NCBI GenBank assembly: GCA_003856375.1
Contig: CP034120.1
Location: 62,001 to 126,000, forward strand
Source: Glaciecola amylolytica
GTDB lineage: Bacteria; Bacteroidota; Bacteroidia; Flavobacteriales_D; Crocinitomicaceae
Direction of reading: 5' to 3'
DNA length: 64,000 bases
Made by a program: the position numbers and the translations under genes. The notes beneath the pieces were generated by a model. That model was not told where the DNA came from and did no database searches. It was given only the letters and a program-made list of their open reading frames with translations. Of the stretch, positions 51,530 to 60,263 are shown in pieces; the stretch's first letter is position 1, and every line of letters begins with the position of its first letter.

Positions 51530-52495
51530 ATGATCGTCATTACAGGAGCAGCGGGGTTCATCGGAAGTTGTATCGCGGGAACATTGAATAGCAAAGGAAT
51601 CAATAATCTGGTTTTGGTGGATGATTTCTCCAAAACAGAAAAGGCGTCCAATCTGGACGGAAAGTTGTTTGTTGCCATGGTTCAGCGAAATGATTTCGAT
51701 CAGTGGATGAAAGAATTCGGTGCGGAAGTGACTTGTGTATTGCACATTGGCGCACGCACAGATACCACTGAGTTTGACAAAGCGATTTTTGATGAATTGA
51801 ATGTGGAATATTCCAAAATGGTTTGGAAACACTGTACCCATTTCAAGATTCCCTTGGTTTACGCAAGTTCTGCGGCAACTTACGGATTGGGAGAGTTTGG
51901 TTACGATGACAACGAAGAAACCATGCCAAAATTGCAGCCTTTGAATCCTTACGGATGGTCAAAACAATGGTTCGATATGTGGGCTTTGGAACAAACTGAA
52001 ACACCGCCTCATTGGTACGGATTGAAGTTCTTCAATGTTTACGGACCGAACGAATATCATAAATCGAGAATGGCTTCTGTGATTTTCCATACCTTCAATC
52101 AGGTGAAAGAGCATGGTGCAATGAAACTGTTCCGTTCTCACAATCCGAACTATACGGACGGTGGACAAATGCGTGACTTTGTTTACGTGAAAGACGTGGT
52201 TTCCGTGATCGAATTTTTGATGAAAGGAACGGCAAAATCCGGAATTTACAACCTGGGCTCCGGCGAAGCGCGTACTTTCCTCGATCTGGCAACAAATACG
52301 TTTGAAGCTTTAGGAAAAGAAGCTCAAATCTCATTCATCGATACACCGGAAGATATTCGCGATAAATACCAGTATTTTACGGAAGCAAACATGCAGAAAC
52401 TGATTGCTCAGGGTTACGCTGTTCCGTTTCATACGCTGGAAGAAGGAATTGCCGATTATGTGAAAAATTACCTTGCAGAAAGCAAATACATCTAA
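51530..52495 (+). CDS. ADP-L-glycero-D-manno-heptose 6-epimerase-like NAD-dependent epimerase
   Basis: A 321-residue short-chain-dehydrogenase-type epimerase. The dinucleotide motif is ITGAAGFIGS at residues 4-13, catalytic YxxxK is in PYGWSKQWFD, and GLKFFNVYGPNEYHKSRMAS is typical of the HldD (RfaD) group. It would convert ADP-D-glycero- to ADP-L-glycero-manno-heptose for the lipopolysaccharide core. ATG 51530 is chosen over an upstream TTG because the family starts with MIVITGAAG. Other hexose epimerases remain possible. Confidence 0.85.
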   Translation: MIVITGAAGFIGSCIAGTLNSKGINNLVLVDDFSKTEKASNLDGKLFVAMVQRNDFDQWMKEFGAEVTCVLHIGARTDTTEFDKAIFDELNVEYSKMVWKHCTHFKIPLVYASSAATYGLGEFGYDDNEETMPKLQPLNPYGWSKQWFDMWALEQTETPPHWYGLKFFNVYGPNEYHKSRMASVIFHTFNQVKEHGAMKLFRSHNPNYTDGGQMRDFVYVKDVVSVIEFLMKGTAKSGIYNLGSGEARTFLDLATNTFEALGKEAQISFIDTPEDIRDKYQYFTEANMQKLIAQGYAVPFHTLEEGIADYVKNYLAESKYI

Positions 52496-52501
52496 GAACA
52501 G

Positions 52502-52885
52502 ATGTTGAAATCTGTTCATCATATTGCGATTATTTGCTCGGATTACGAGCGTTCAAAGAAATTTTACACCGAAGTTTTGGGATTCGAAATCCTTGCTGAA
52601 AATTACCGCGCTGAACGGGAATCGTATAAATTAGACCTCATCCTGAACGGAGTCTACTGCATGGAATTGTTTTCCTTTCCGGATCCGCCCAAAAGAATCT
52701 CGCGGCCCGAAGCAAGCGGACTCAGACATCTGGCTTTTTCCGTCAACAACATAGACGATTCGATCAAGGAACTATTATCGAAACAAGTGGTCTGTGAACC
52801 GATCCGAATCGATGAATTTACCGGAAAACGTTTTACTTTCTTCGAAGATCCCGACGGACTGCCAATTGAATTGGTGGAGATTTAG
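52502..52885 (+). CDS. VOC family protein (glyoxalase-like)
   Basis: A 127-residue vicinal-oxygen-chelate protein: VHHIAIICSDYERSKKFYTE, LGFEILAEN and SGLRHLAFSVNNIDDSIKEL are the paired beta-alpha-beta-beta-beta modules, with metal-type His8 and His in RHLAF and Glu in PIELVEI. It resembles the GloA2/YaeR-type small lyases. It starts six bases after the epimerase stop, so it shares its message. The substrate is unknown. Confidence 0.85.
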   Translation: MLKSVHHIAIICSDYERSKKFYTEVLGFEILAENYRAERESYKLDLILNGVYCMELFSFPDPPKRISRPEASGLRHLAFSVNNIDDSIKELLSKQVVCEPIRIDEFTGKRFTFFEDPDGLPIELVEI

Positions 52886-52918
52886 TTATGAATTACGTCC
52901 TGATGGCTATCGGGATGA

Positions 52919-52950
52919 TTTGAGTAAGTAATTTGTAATACTTAGTTTTG
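52919..52950 (+). promoter_or_regulatory. Complete promoter: TTTG - 20 nt - TAGTTTTG
   Basis: TTTG at 52919-52922 and TAGTTTTG at 52943-52950 match both Bacteroidota elements with 20-base spacing, upstream of ATG 52965. It is the best full promoter in the window. Confidence 0.75.
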
Positions 52951-52964
52951 CAAAAAAATCAACA

Positions 52965-53771
52965 ATGAAATACATATTAACCACCCTGATAATCCTGACA
53001 GGTTTTTGTTTGTTTGCCCAGAATAAGCGCGATACCATCTATTTTGATCGTTCCTGGAATGTGACTAAAATAAGTGATTCGATGATGTATTACCGACTCA
53101 TCAAAGAGGAAGGTCGTCTGTACAAGGTTTCAGATTATTACCTGGATTCAGATTCACTTCAAATGACCGGTGCATTTAAGGATTATGCACAGAAAGTAAG
53201 AGAAGGCGAATTTGTTTATTATAAAAAGAACGGAAACAAATCATCGATATACAATTATACTGATGGAAAACTAAACGGGCTTACAACTGTTTTTTATGAA
53301 TCAGGAGAGCTGTTTTCCACCGAAGATTACAAGAATGGAAATCTGGAGGGTGATTTTATTGTTTACTATAAAGACGGTAAAATCAGACGGAAGGAAACGT
53401 TTGCAAATGACAGACGGACATTCAAAGCGTGCTACCTTCCTGATGGAAAGAAAACAAGCTTCTTTGAATATGAAACTGCTGCTGTTTTTCAGAAAGGAAA
53501 TAAAAGTGTGATCAAATACCTTCAAAAGAATTTGAAGTATCCTCAGGAAGCTTTTGAGAGAAGAATTGAAGGAAAAGTATACCTGCAATTTGTGATATCG
53601 GATAAAGGGGAAATCACGACCGTAAAAGTTAAGAAATCTACCGGGCACGACATCCTGGATGAAGAAGCGATTCGTGCCGTTAAAGCAATGCCGAACTGGA
53701 AACCTGCAACCATTGACGGACAAAAGGTTAATTCTACGTTCTCTCTTCCGGTTTCTTTCAAATTGCATTGA
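52965..53771 (+). CDS. Secreted MORN-like protein with TonB C-terminal domain
   Basis: A 268-residue protein with signal peptide (LIILTGFCLFAQ). Residues ~70-155 hold MORN/YwqK-type repeats (GEFVYYKKNGNKSSIYNY, GLTTVFYESGELFSTEDYKN, GDFIVYYKDGKIRRKET). Residues ~185-268 form a TonB C-terminal domain (EGKVYLQFVISDKGEITTVK, then EEAIRAVKAMPNWKPA). TonB domains move energy to outer-membrane receptors; here there is no membrane anchor besides the signal peptide, so the role may be structural. Such architecture is frequent in Bacteroidota. Confidence 0.85.
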   Translation: MKYILTTLIILTGFCLFAQNKRDTIYFDRSWNVTKISDSMMYYRLIKEEGRLYKVSDYYLDSDSLQMTGAFKDYAQKVREGEFVYYKKNGNKSSIYNYTDGKLNGLTTVFYESGELFSTEDYKNGNLEGDFIVYYKDGKIRRKETFANDRRTFKACYLPDGKKTSFFEYETAAVFQKGNKSVIKYLQKNLKYPQEAFERRIEGKVYLQFVISDKGEITTVKVKKSTGHDILDEEAIRAVKAMPNWKPATIDGQKVNSTFSLPVSFKLH

Positions 53772-53809
53772 GACTTCTTATCTTGCTGGCAACAATTTGA
53801 TTAGCCACA

Positions 53810-54244
53810 ATGAAAACAGTAATTTATTTGACAATTTGTTTGTTTCTTTTTTCGATCAATTCCTGTTCAAAAAGCCCGAAATGCTGGGGAAAAGATAAAA
53901 ACAAAGGAGACATTTCTGCCAATATGGAAATCCGATGTGAACCTATCAGCGGAGACCAATGGATTATACAGGATGAGAATACTTACCAGCAGACTTTTCC
54001 AGCCGGATGTTCTTTACCGTCAATTGATTTCAGCAAATACACCTTGCTTGGAGTTTCTGCCAACGGAGGTTGTGAAACAAAATACATCCGCGAAGTCACC
54101 CGGTCGGACAACGGGAATGTTGACTATGTGGTAACGGTTAAAAGTTGTGGAACGTGTAAGAGTCTGGCTCTGTCTAATAATTGGGTAACCATCCCGAAAA
54201 TTCCTTCAACGGCAACCGTTCATTTCGATGTGAAGAGTAAATAA
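53810..54244 (+). CDS. Putative lipoprotein of unknown function
   Basis: A 144-residue protein with a lipobox-like INSCSK after a hydrophobic stretch (TVIYLTICLFLFS), hence probably lipid-anchored. Seven Cys occur in the mature part, including KSCGTCKSL, which may form disulfides. No domain recognised. It starts 38 bases after the TonB-like protein on the same strand and may share its promoter. Confidence 0.6.
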   Translation: MKTVIYLTICLFLFSINSCSKSPKCWGKDKNKGDISANMEIRCEPISGDQWIIQDENTYQQTFPAGCSLPSIDFSKYTLLGVSANGGCETKYIREVTRSDNGNVDYVVTVKSCGTCKSLALSNNWVTIPKIPSTATVHFDVKSK

Positions 54245-54253
54245 TCGTGTTCG

Positions 54254-54691
54254 TCACGAATTGCGAAACAGGATCTCAGCATAAATGATGTGCTTTCCGA
54301 TGATCGTTTCCTCTACCTGATAGAATGCAATGCCGGTTTTGTCTGAAATCGGTACATAATCCAACTCGGTTGTCAGCGAATTCTCCTCCGGCTCGATCTT
54401 TGAATCGAAGTGAAGACCGCCCAGAAACTGAAAATTGATAATGAACACTTCTTTTCCTTTGGTTTCATCCAGTTTTTTGACCAGCGTGTCTTTTTTGTAA
54501 TCGATCCCGAACTTACTGAGCAGTTCTTTGAGTTCCGGCGTGAAAATATCTTCGCTGAACCGGAAAAAGGAACGGAATTCTTTCACATGAAATTCGGAGT
54601 AGCCGCATAAAGTATTGGAGTAGATTTTTCGGTTGAGTTTTATAGGGATTTCAAACGTCCAATGTTTGAATTGTATGGTTTCGGTAAACAT
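54254..54691 (-). CDS. Hypothetical cytoplasmic protein
   Basis: A 145-residue protein without signal peptide or membrane helix. It contains alternating charged/aromatic strands and a Cys-Gly-Tyr near residue 30 (LCGYSEFHVKEFRS). Convergent with the lipoprotein gene, ten bases away, and divergent from the histidine kinase gene. I do not recognise a family; frame length and position are the support. Confidence 0.55.
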   Translation of the reverse strand: MFTETIQFKHWTFEIPIKLNRKIYSNTLCGYSEFHVKEFRSFFRFSEDIFTPELKELLSKFGIDYKKDTLVKKLDETKGKEVFIINFQFLGGLHFDSKIEPEENSLTTELDYVPISDKTGIAFYQVEETIIGKHIIYAEILFRNS

Positions 54692-54881
54692 AAGATTGAT
54701 TGTTTTCGATGGGTGATGGAAATAGTATGAATTGATGTAGCAATCATCGAACGTAAAAACGTAATTTTTTCTTCATAACAGAGTTTGTGTGTGCAAAAAT
54801 CAACAATGTCGGATTACCGCTCAAAAAAAAGGGTCGAGACGCGCGGAAATCTTAGTAAATGGTAGTATTTTTAGGGTGAAG

Positions 54882-56630
54882 ATGATTCGTAATTTCCTTC
54901 TCCTCGTTTTTGGGTTATTAATCATACCTGCAGCCTTCGGTCAAAAAGACACCGCAACAATTGACGCGCTCAATCTGAAAAGTGAGATTCTCTACACGAC
55001 CGATGTCGAAAAATCCATTGAGTTAAGCTCGAAGGCCCTTCGTCTCTCCCGAAAGATCAATTACCGTTCGGGAGAAGCATTTGCATTGATGAACCTGGCT
55101 GTTGCAAATGATATTCAGGGAAACGCGAAGGTCTCAATCGGTTATTTTCAGCGGGCAATCCACTTGTTCCAATCGGAGAACGATTTGGAAAATTTGAGTT
55201 ATTGTTATTCTCAATTGGGTATTTGTTACTTTTCCCAATATCAATATGAAAATGCAGATTATTATCATCAGAAAGCAATAGACCTTTGTAAGGAACTTCA
55301 TCTTGAGGGGGATTTGGCAAATGCTTTGGTCAATCAGGGAATTACATTCACTTATCAGAATAAAACCAAGGAAGCAGAAGCAAATTTTAAGCAAGCGATC
55401 AAGCTCTACAAAAAGAATGACCAGTTGGATGGACTTGGGGCGGCATATAATTCACTGGGTAAAATTTATCATGATCAAAAGGATTTTAAAAAAGCGATTG
55501 CTTATTTTGAACGCGCATCAGCTAACTTTAAGGAGTATGACAATGATTATAACTTGGAATCTGCTTATCTCGGACTTGCCAATTGCTATTTTGATCTAAA
55601 GCAATATCCCATTGCAAAAAGGTACTCGCTCAAAGCTTTGCATTTATCCCAGAAAATCGGAGCGAAGGAACGGGAAGTTTTTGCACATGAGATCTTATCG
55701 CGAATTTATTTTGAAGAAGGCGATTACAAAAAGGCATATCAAAGTTTGAATGAGTATACGATTCTAAGCGATGCGATTTTCACACAGGATAAAAGTGTTG
55801 CTTTGGCTGAAATGCAAGCCCGATTTGAGGTGAAAGAAATCAAATTCAAGCAACAAATCCAATCTGAGGCACATGTCAGTCAATTGATCGTTTTAATTGT
55901 GGTTTTGTGCGTGATTTTGATCATTTCGGTCTTCTTGTTCCTGCTGGTTCGTAACAGAAAGCGGATTCATTTGCTTCTGGAACAGAAATATGAAATGACA
56001 CAGCTGAATCTGGAACAGAAGGAATTCATGATGGGAGAAATTCACCACCGGGTGAAGAACAATCTGCAGATGGTTCATGCTATTCTCGATTTGCAGGCAC
56101 GTGATTTGAAAGATCCGGAATCGGTTAAACTCATTGAAGACAGTTTGAACCGGATCAATGCCATTTCCCTGATTCATCAGAAATTGTATCAGACAGATAA
56201 TATCCGCGCGGTCCGAATGGACGAATATTTGCGCGAATTAGTGGATGATCTGGTTCATCATTTTAGAAAAGAAATCAGTAAGCAGATTCGGGTGCATTAT
56301 GATCTGGATGATTTGAATCTGGATATTGAAACGGCACTTCCTATCGGATTGATTGTTGCGGAGTTAGTAACGAATTCCTGTAAGTACGCTTTTGCAGACC
56401 GGGAGAGTTCGGAAATTGAATTACGCCTGAAAGAAGAGGAAAACAAACTGATTTTATTGGTTGCAGATAACGGAACCGGAAAATCAAATGAACAAAATGG
56501 AACACATTTTGGTACAAAGCTCATTCAAACCATGTCTAAAAAACTGAAAGCAGAGTTGGTGGAAACCAGCTCGGATCAGGGATTGAAGACAGAATTATTT
56601 ATTTCAAACTACAAAGTGTACCATGACTAA
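54882..56630 (+). CDS. TPR-containing sensor histidine kinase (HisKA_2 type)
   Basis: A 582-residue kinase starting at MIRNFLLLVFGLLIIPAAFG, a signal peptide; a longer upstream frame (54789) lacks a signal sequence at its start. The periplasmic part (~20-330) holds five to six TPR units (AFALMNLAVANDIQGNAKVS, YCYSQLGICYFSQYQYENAD). A transmembrane helix is at ~334-355, the H-box EIHHRVKNNLQM at 386-397 (HisKA_2 type) and the ATPase domain with ELVTNSCKYAF and VADNGTGKSN. It likely senses a periplasmic protein partner. Its stop overlaps the response regulator start by 8 bases. Confidence 0.9.
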   Translation: MIRNFLLLVFGLLIIPAAFGQKDTATIDALNLKSEILYTTDVEKSIELSSKALRLSRKINYRSGEAFALMNLAVANDIQGNAKVSIGYFQRAIHLFQSENDLENLSYCYSQLGICYFSQYQYENADYYHQKAIDLCKELHLEGDLANALVNQGITFTYQNKTKEAEANFKQAIKLYKKNDQLDGLGAAYNSLGKIYHDQKDFKKAIAYFERASANFKEYDNDYNLESAYLGLANCYFDLKQYPIAKRYSLKALHLSQKIGAKEREVFAHEILSRIYFEEGDYKKAYQSLNEYTILSDAIFTQDKSVALAEMQARFEVKEIKFKQQIQSEAHVSQLIVLIVVLCVILIISVFLFLLVRNRKRIHLLLEQKYEMTQLNLEQKEFMMGEIHHRVKNNLQMVHAILDLQARDLKDPESVKLIEDSLNRINAISLIHQKLYQTDNIRAVRMDEYLRELVDDLVHHFRKEISKQIRVHYDLDDLNLDIETALPIGLIVAELVTNSCKYAFADRESSEIELRLKEEENKLILLVADNGTGKSNEQNGTHFGTKLIQTMSKKLKAELVETSSDQGLKTELFISNYKVYHD

Positions 56631-57354
56631 ACCCAAACTTTTTATTGTCGAAGACGAATTACTTATTGCAGATTACCTGGAACAATGCTTGCTGGATAAT
56701 GGTTATGAATGCCTGGGAAAAGCAGATACCTTTGAAGAAGCCAGAAACCAATTGAAAAAATGTGAACCGGATTTATTGCTTTTGGATATTAATCTGGGAA
56801 CAGGCCCCGACGGAGTGGATTTGGCTCATTTTGTCAACCAGCAGATCAACAAACCTTTTTTGTTTGTTACTTCCAGTACGGATTCCAAAACACTTGAACG
56901 CGTAAAACTGACCAATCCTGCTGGTTTGCTGATGAAGCCTTTCAAGAAAGAAGAGCTGCATGCCCAGGTGGAATTGGCGTGGCACGCTTTTCAAATCAGA
57001 GAACAAAACAAACAAGTCGATTTCTCCAATTCGATCCTGATCAATACCTATTTTTTCATCAAGGACAAGCAAAAGCTGATCAAATTGGCTTATTCGGATA
57101 TTTTGTATGCCGAAGCCTGCGATAATTACTCGATTCTCTTCACCAGAGATTCCAAATACATTGTGAGCTACAGTTTGAAACACGTGGAGAATAAACTGTC
57201 GAAGAACGAATTTTTCCGGGTGCATCGTTCATTCGTTGTGAATTTGAATCACATTCAGCAGATCAATCCGAAGTTCATTTTACTTGACGGAAAGGAAATT
57301 CCGGTCAGTGAAGCGCATCGTGCGGAATTGTTGGAACGCGTGAATTTGTTTTAA
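56623..57354 (+). CDS. LytTR family response regulator
   Basis: A 243-residue regulator. The receiver domain covers residues ~4-115: acidic patch in IVEDELLIADYL, phospho-acceptor Asp in LLLLDINLG, switch Thr/Ser in FVTSSTDS and the Lys in LLMKPFKKEE. The LytTR DNA-binding domain covers ~140-243 (SDILYAEACDNYSILF, FFRVHRSFVVNLNHI). It is the cognate partner of the upstream kinase, with genes overlapping by 8 bases. Target promoters cannot be read here. Confidence 0.95.
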   Translation: MTKPKLFIVEDELLIADYLEQCLLDNGYECLGKADTFEEARNQLKKCEPDLLLLDINLGTGPDGVDLAHFVNQQINKPFLFVTSSTDSKTLERVKLTNPAGLLMKPFKKEELHAQVELAWHAFQIREQNKQVDFSNSILINTYFFIKDKQKLIKLAYSDILYAEACDNYSILFTRDSKYIVSYSLKHVENKLSKNEFFRVHRSFVVNLNHIQQINPKFILLDGKEIPVSEAHRAELLERVNLF

Positions 57355-57363
57355 ACGATCCGG

Positions 57364-57816
57364 ATGTATCAGCTGAAACGCACCCAATTGGTGAAAGCAG
57401 ATTTGGAAACATGCTGGAAATTTTTCTGCGCACCGGAAAATCTGCAAATCATCACTCCGAAATACATGAACTTTCGTGTTCAGACAGAAACTCCTTCCGA
57501 AATTTATGAGGGCTTGATGATCGGGTATAAAATTTCCCCGGTGTTGAGAATTCCGCTGTCCTGGTTGACTGAAATTACCGTTGTGCAGCATCAGACTTAT
57601 TTTGTGGACGAACAACGCCAGGGACCTTATAAAATCTGGCACCATGAGCATCATTTTAAAGTAGTGGAAGGAGGAATCGAAATGACAGATCTGGTCAGTT
57701 ATTCCCTTCCTTTCGGAATTTTAGGGAAGTTCGCACATTGGTTGTTCGTGCGGAAACAATTGGAAAATCTGTTCGATTATCGGTTTCAAAAAGTGAATGA
57801 GCTATTGGTTGACTGA
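57364..57816 (+). CDS. SRPBCC family ligand-binding protein
   Basis: A 150-residue START/Bet v1-like protein: LVKADLETCWKFFCAPENL, ITPKYMNFRV and RQGPYKIWHHEHHFKVVEGG follow the COG4276 pattern (cell-division-inhibitor-like SRPBCC). It starts nine bases after the response regulator and is likely co-transcribed with the kinase pair. The ligand is unknown. Confidence 0.8.
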   Translation: MYQLKRTQLVKADLETCWKFFCAPENLQIITPKYMNFRVQTETPSEIYEGLMIGYKISPVLRIPLSWLTEITVVQHQTYFVDEQRQGPYKIWHHEHHFKVVEGGIEMTDLVSYSLPFGILGKFAHWLFVRKQLENLFDYRFQKVNELLVD

Positions 57817-57829
57817 ACGAAGTCGAAGG
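57812..57829. repeat. ACTGAACGAAGTCGAAGG dispersed repeat copy
   Basis: This 18-base string, overlapping the SRPBCC stop codon, matches a sequence (CTGAGCGAAGTCGAAGG-like) that I know to recur widely in Bacteroidota genomes. Confidence 0.4.
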
Positions 57830-57914
57830 CAACCAGCAGTATTTGAGCCGGAAATCCATGCTGTGATTGGGTAAATAGATACATGTCTATCCGTCTTTTT
57901 ACAATCCTGAAAAC

Positions 57915-58406
57915 CTAAATCTCTTTTTCTGTAATCGTTTTATGAATCTGAACCGTTTTCATCAATGCAGCAGAGCCATACCACGGATGCAATTCCATCA
58001 CCAGTCTTCCGGCCTGAATAGCAGGATCTGTTTTGGTCAGCGCTTCAGCTTCTTCGATCGTTTCCACATTGAAAATGTAAATCCCACGGATCTCGGTATT
58101 GTCCAGAAATGGTCCGGCAACAACTAATTTCCCCATTTCAGCCAGCTTTCCGATATTGTCCATGTGAGCCCGCTGCAAACGTTCAGCCTCTTCTTTGCTT
58201 TGACTTTGGTTTGGGCCGCGTTTCAGAAATGCCATCACATAGTGTTTCATACCGTATTGATCCGCGCCCAGTTCTTTGGCAAGTTCAGGATCGAAGACTT
58301 CTTTCTGCTGAGCAGGTGTCTCTTTCTTGGGTTCCTCCTGAGAATGAGAAACGAGCGGCAATCCAACCAACAGGATTCCGGCTAAATGCTTAATTACTTT
58401 CATCAC
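57915..58406 (-). CDS. Secreted YciI-like protein
   Basis: A 163-residue protein with a signal peptide (GILLVGLPLVSHSQ) and a YCII domain (HYVMAFLKRGPNQSQSKEEA, then HMDNIGKLAEMGKLVVAGPF and GIYIFNVETIEEAEALTKTD). YCII domains are ferredoxin-like folds with a conserved His-Asp pair; the molecular role is unclear. The start overlaps the end of bcp by 17 bases, so the two are co-transcribed. Confidence 0.82.
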   Translation of the reverse strand: MMKVIKHLAGILLVGLPLVSHSQEEPKKETPAQQKEVFDPELAKELGADQYGMKHYVMAFLKRGPNQSQSKEEAERLQRAHMDNIGKLAEMGKLVVAGPFLDNTEIRGIYIFNVETIEEAEALTKTDPAIQAGRLVMELHPWYGSAALMKTVQIHKTITEKEI

Positions 58407-58860
58407 AGATCAATTTAACAGCTTTCAACGATTCATCAATATGCGTTGCAGCATTCGTGAGCGAATTATAGATATGGCGAACGATTCCCTTCTTGTCAAC
58501 AATATATGTCACACGTCCCGGAATCAATCCGAAAAGATTTCCCGGTACACCAAAAGCCTTCCGGACACTTTTCTCCGTGTCGGCAAGCAGGGTAAAACTC
58601 AAACGGTGTTTTGCGGCAAATTCGGCGTGTTTTTGAGGAGAATCACTGGAAATACCAATTACTTCACAGCCCAGATCCTTGAAATCCTCGTAACTATCCC
58701 GAAACGAACAAGCTTCAGCTGTACATCCCGGAGTATCGTCTTTCGGATAGAAGTAGATCACCAATACCTTCTGTCCAAGGATGGATTGTATATCGAAATC
58801 TGTATTGTTCTGATCTTTAAGAGAAAAAGTCGGACACTTGTCGCCAATTGCTATTGCCAT
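58390..58860 (-). CDS. bcp: Thioredoxin-dependent thiol peroxidase (Bcp/PrxQ)
   Basis: A 156-residue peroxiredoxin: peroxidatic Cys46 in DDTPGCTAEACSFRD with resolving Cys51 five residues later, as in the atypical two-Cys PrxQ group. It reduces hydrogen peroxide and alkyl peroxides using thioredoxin. It is followed by the YciI-like gene with a 17-base overlap. Confidence 0.95.
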   Translation of the reverse strand: MAIAIGDKCPTFSLKDQNNTDFDIQSILGQKVLVIYFYPKDDTPGCTAEACSFRDSYEDFKDLGCEVIGISSDSPQKHAEFAAKHRLSFTLLADTEKSVRKAFGVPGNLFGLIPGRVTYIVDKKGIVRHIYNSLTNAATHIDESLKAVKLICDESN

Positions 58861-58921
58861 GATTGAAGTTTTTGTAATGTAAAGATGCGAAAAGAATAGT
58901 TTGATTGATGGAAATATTTTT

Positions 58922-58950
58922 CGCCCGCGGATTACGCTGATCTCTCAGAA
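58922..58950. repeat. Decayed copy of the CGCTGATTACGCAGA repeat
   Basis: GCCCGCGGATTACGCTGATCTCTCAG lies just before the rplI terminator and resembles the copies at 10429 and 33321. Confidence 0.35.
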
Positions 58951-58970
58951 TGCTTTTATATAGAAACAAA

Positions 58971-59003
58971 AAAATCCCGTTGATCATTGACCAACGGGAT
59001 TTT
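58971..59003 (-). terminator. Terminator of the rpsF-rpsR-rplI operon
   Basis: AAAATCCCGTTG (58971-58982) and CAACGGGATTTT (58992-59003) form a perfect 12-base stem; read on the minus strand the T run follows the stem, 23 bases past the rplI stop. Confidence 0.9.
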
Positions 59004-59025
59004 AAATATTTGAGAAAGGAAAATC

Positions 59026-59472
59026 TTATTCTCCTACAACTTCAAATTTGAATACTGGCTTCACACCTTTGTGTAAGTTCGCTTCAGCTTCGAATGTTCC
59101 AACTTCTTTGATCGGCTCGTCTTTGATTTTCAAAGATTTACGGTCGATGTCAAAACCTGCAGCTTTCAATGCTTCAGATAATTGAACTGTGTTAACAGAT
59201 CCGAAGATTTTACCGTTTTCACCAACTTTCGTGCTGATTTTTACAGTAACCTCAGCCAATTTAGCTGCGATTGCTTCTGCTTCAGCAACGATTTTTGATT
59301 CTTTGTGAGAACGTTGTTTCATCATATCCTCGTGCGCTTTTTTCGCAGAAGGAGTAGCCAAAGAAGCATAACCTTGAGGAATCAAGAAGTTACGTCCGTA
59401 TCCTGGCTTCACAGTTACAACTTCGTCTTTGTAACCTAATTTATCGATATTTTTCTTAAGAATTACTTCCAT
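59026..59472 (-). CDS. rplI: 50S ribosomal protein L9
   Basis: A 148-residue L9: MEVILKKNIDKLGYKDEVVT, then GYGRNFLIPQGYA, the long connecting helix and KVGENGKIFGSVN in the C-terminal domain. Last gene of the S6-S18-L9 cluster. Confidence 0.97.
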   Translation of the reverse strand: MEVILKKNIDKLGYKDEVVTVKPGYGRNFLIPQGYASLATPSAKKAHEDMMKQRSHKESKIVAEAEAIAAKLAEVTVKISTKVGENGKIFGSVNTVQLSEALKAAGFDIDRKSLKIKDEPIKEVGTFEAEANLHKGVKPVFKFEVVGE

Positions 59473-59504
59473 GATTTCTTGTCTTTAAAATTAAAACGTG
59501 AAGA

Positions 59505-59768
59505 CTATTTCAACATATCGCCAACGTAAGGCAAGATTGCCAGGTGACGAGCACGTTTAATAGCTTTGTTAACTCTCTTCTGGTATTTCGCAGAAGTTCC
59601 GGTAATACGACGAGGTAAAATTTTACCTTGCTCGTTTACCAAACGCAACAAGAAAGTAGCGTCTTTGAAATCGATGAATTTAATTCCGCTTTTTTTGAAA
59701 CGGCAATATTTATCTTTTTTGATCTCGATGTTGATCGGAGTCAGATAGCGAATATCGTTTTGTGACAT
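59505..59768 (-). CDS. rpsR: 30S ribosomal protein S18
   Basis: An 87-residue S18: [38 protein letters not shown] and [13 protein letters not shown] are diagnostic. It binds S6 on the ribosome platform and probably the leader of this operon's mRNA. Confidence 0.97.
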   Translation of the reverse strand: MSQNDIRYLTPINIEIKKDKYCRFKKSGIKFIDFKDATFLLRLVNEQGKILPRRITGTSAKYQKRVNKAIKRARHLAILPYVGDMLK

Positions 59769-59793
59769 GTTCTTAAATTTTTAAGGTAAATAA

Positions 59794-60141
59794 TTAAGCT
59801 TCAACCGGAGCTCCGCTCATTTTCTTGCGACGTTTCTCAGCGTAAGCAAAGTGATCCTTGTCCATTTTCACAGTCAGGAAACGCATGATGCGCTCGTCAC
59901 GTTTCATAATCAATTCAAGGTCAGCGATCACAGATCCTTCACCGTCAAATTGAAATAAGAAATAGAAACCAGTTGATTTCTTTTGGATTGGGTAAGCCAA
60001 TTTTTTTAGGCCCCAGCTCTCAGAATGCGTTAATTTACCACCCATGGCAGCCAATTCGCTTTCGTACTTTTGCACTGCTTCCTTTGCCTGATCTTCAGAC
60101 AAAACGGGAGTAAGAATGAAAACAGTTTCGTAAGAATTCAT
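59794..60141 (-). CDS. rpsF: 30S ribosomal protein S6
   Basis: A 115-residue S6: NSYETVFILTPVLSEDQAKE, GLKKLAYPIQKKSTGFYFLF and DERIMRFLTVKMDK. First gene of the cluster. A leader hairpin upstream fits the known S6:S18 autoregulatory motif, so the proteins may repress their own translation. Confidence 0.97.
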   Translation of the reverse strand: MNSYETVFILTPVLSEDQAKEAVQKYESELAAMGGKLTHSESWGLKKLAYPIQKKSTGFYFLFQFDGEGSVIADLELIMKRDERIMRFLTVKMDKDHFAYAEKRRKKMSGAPVEA

Positions 60142-60172
60142 AATTAAACTTATTTGTTGTTTATACTAAAAT

Positions 60173-60197
60173 ACCACTAAGACACACTTAGCGGGGT
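60173..60197 (-). ncRNA. Probable S6:S18 autoregulatory leader hairpin
   Basis: Read on the minus strand: ACC-CCG-CTAAG, loop TGTGT, CTTAG-T-GGT. The CTAAG/CTTAG stem, an ACC/GGT outer stem and an unpaired CCG on the 5' side match the S6 leader motif, in which a bulged CCG mimics the S6:S18 site on 16S RNA. It starts almost at the predicted transcription start, about 30 bases before rpsF. Confidence 0.65.
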
Positions 60198-60198
60198 G

Positions 60199-60206
60199 CA
60201 AAGGTA
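60199..60206 (-). promoter_or_regulatory. -7 box of rpsF operon (TACCTTTG)
   Basis: Exact TAnnTTTG match on the minus strand, directly upstream of the leader hairpin; it lies downstream of the STAND NTPase gene, so the ribosomal genes need not be read from that message. Confidence 0.6.
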
Positions 60207-60263
60207 GGAATAAAATCTTAAATTGATAAGGGTTGGCTCAATAAATAGCTGAAATTAGTACGA

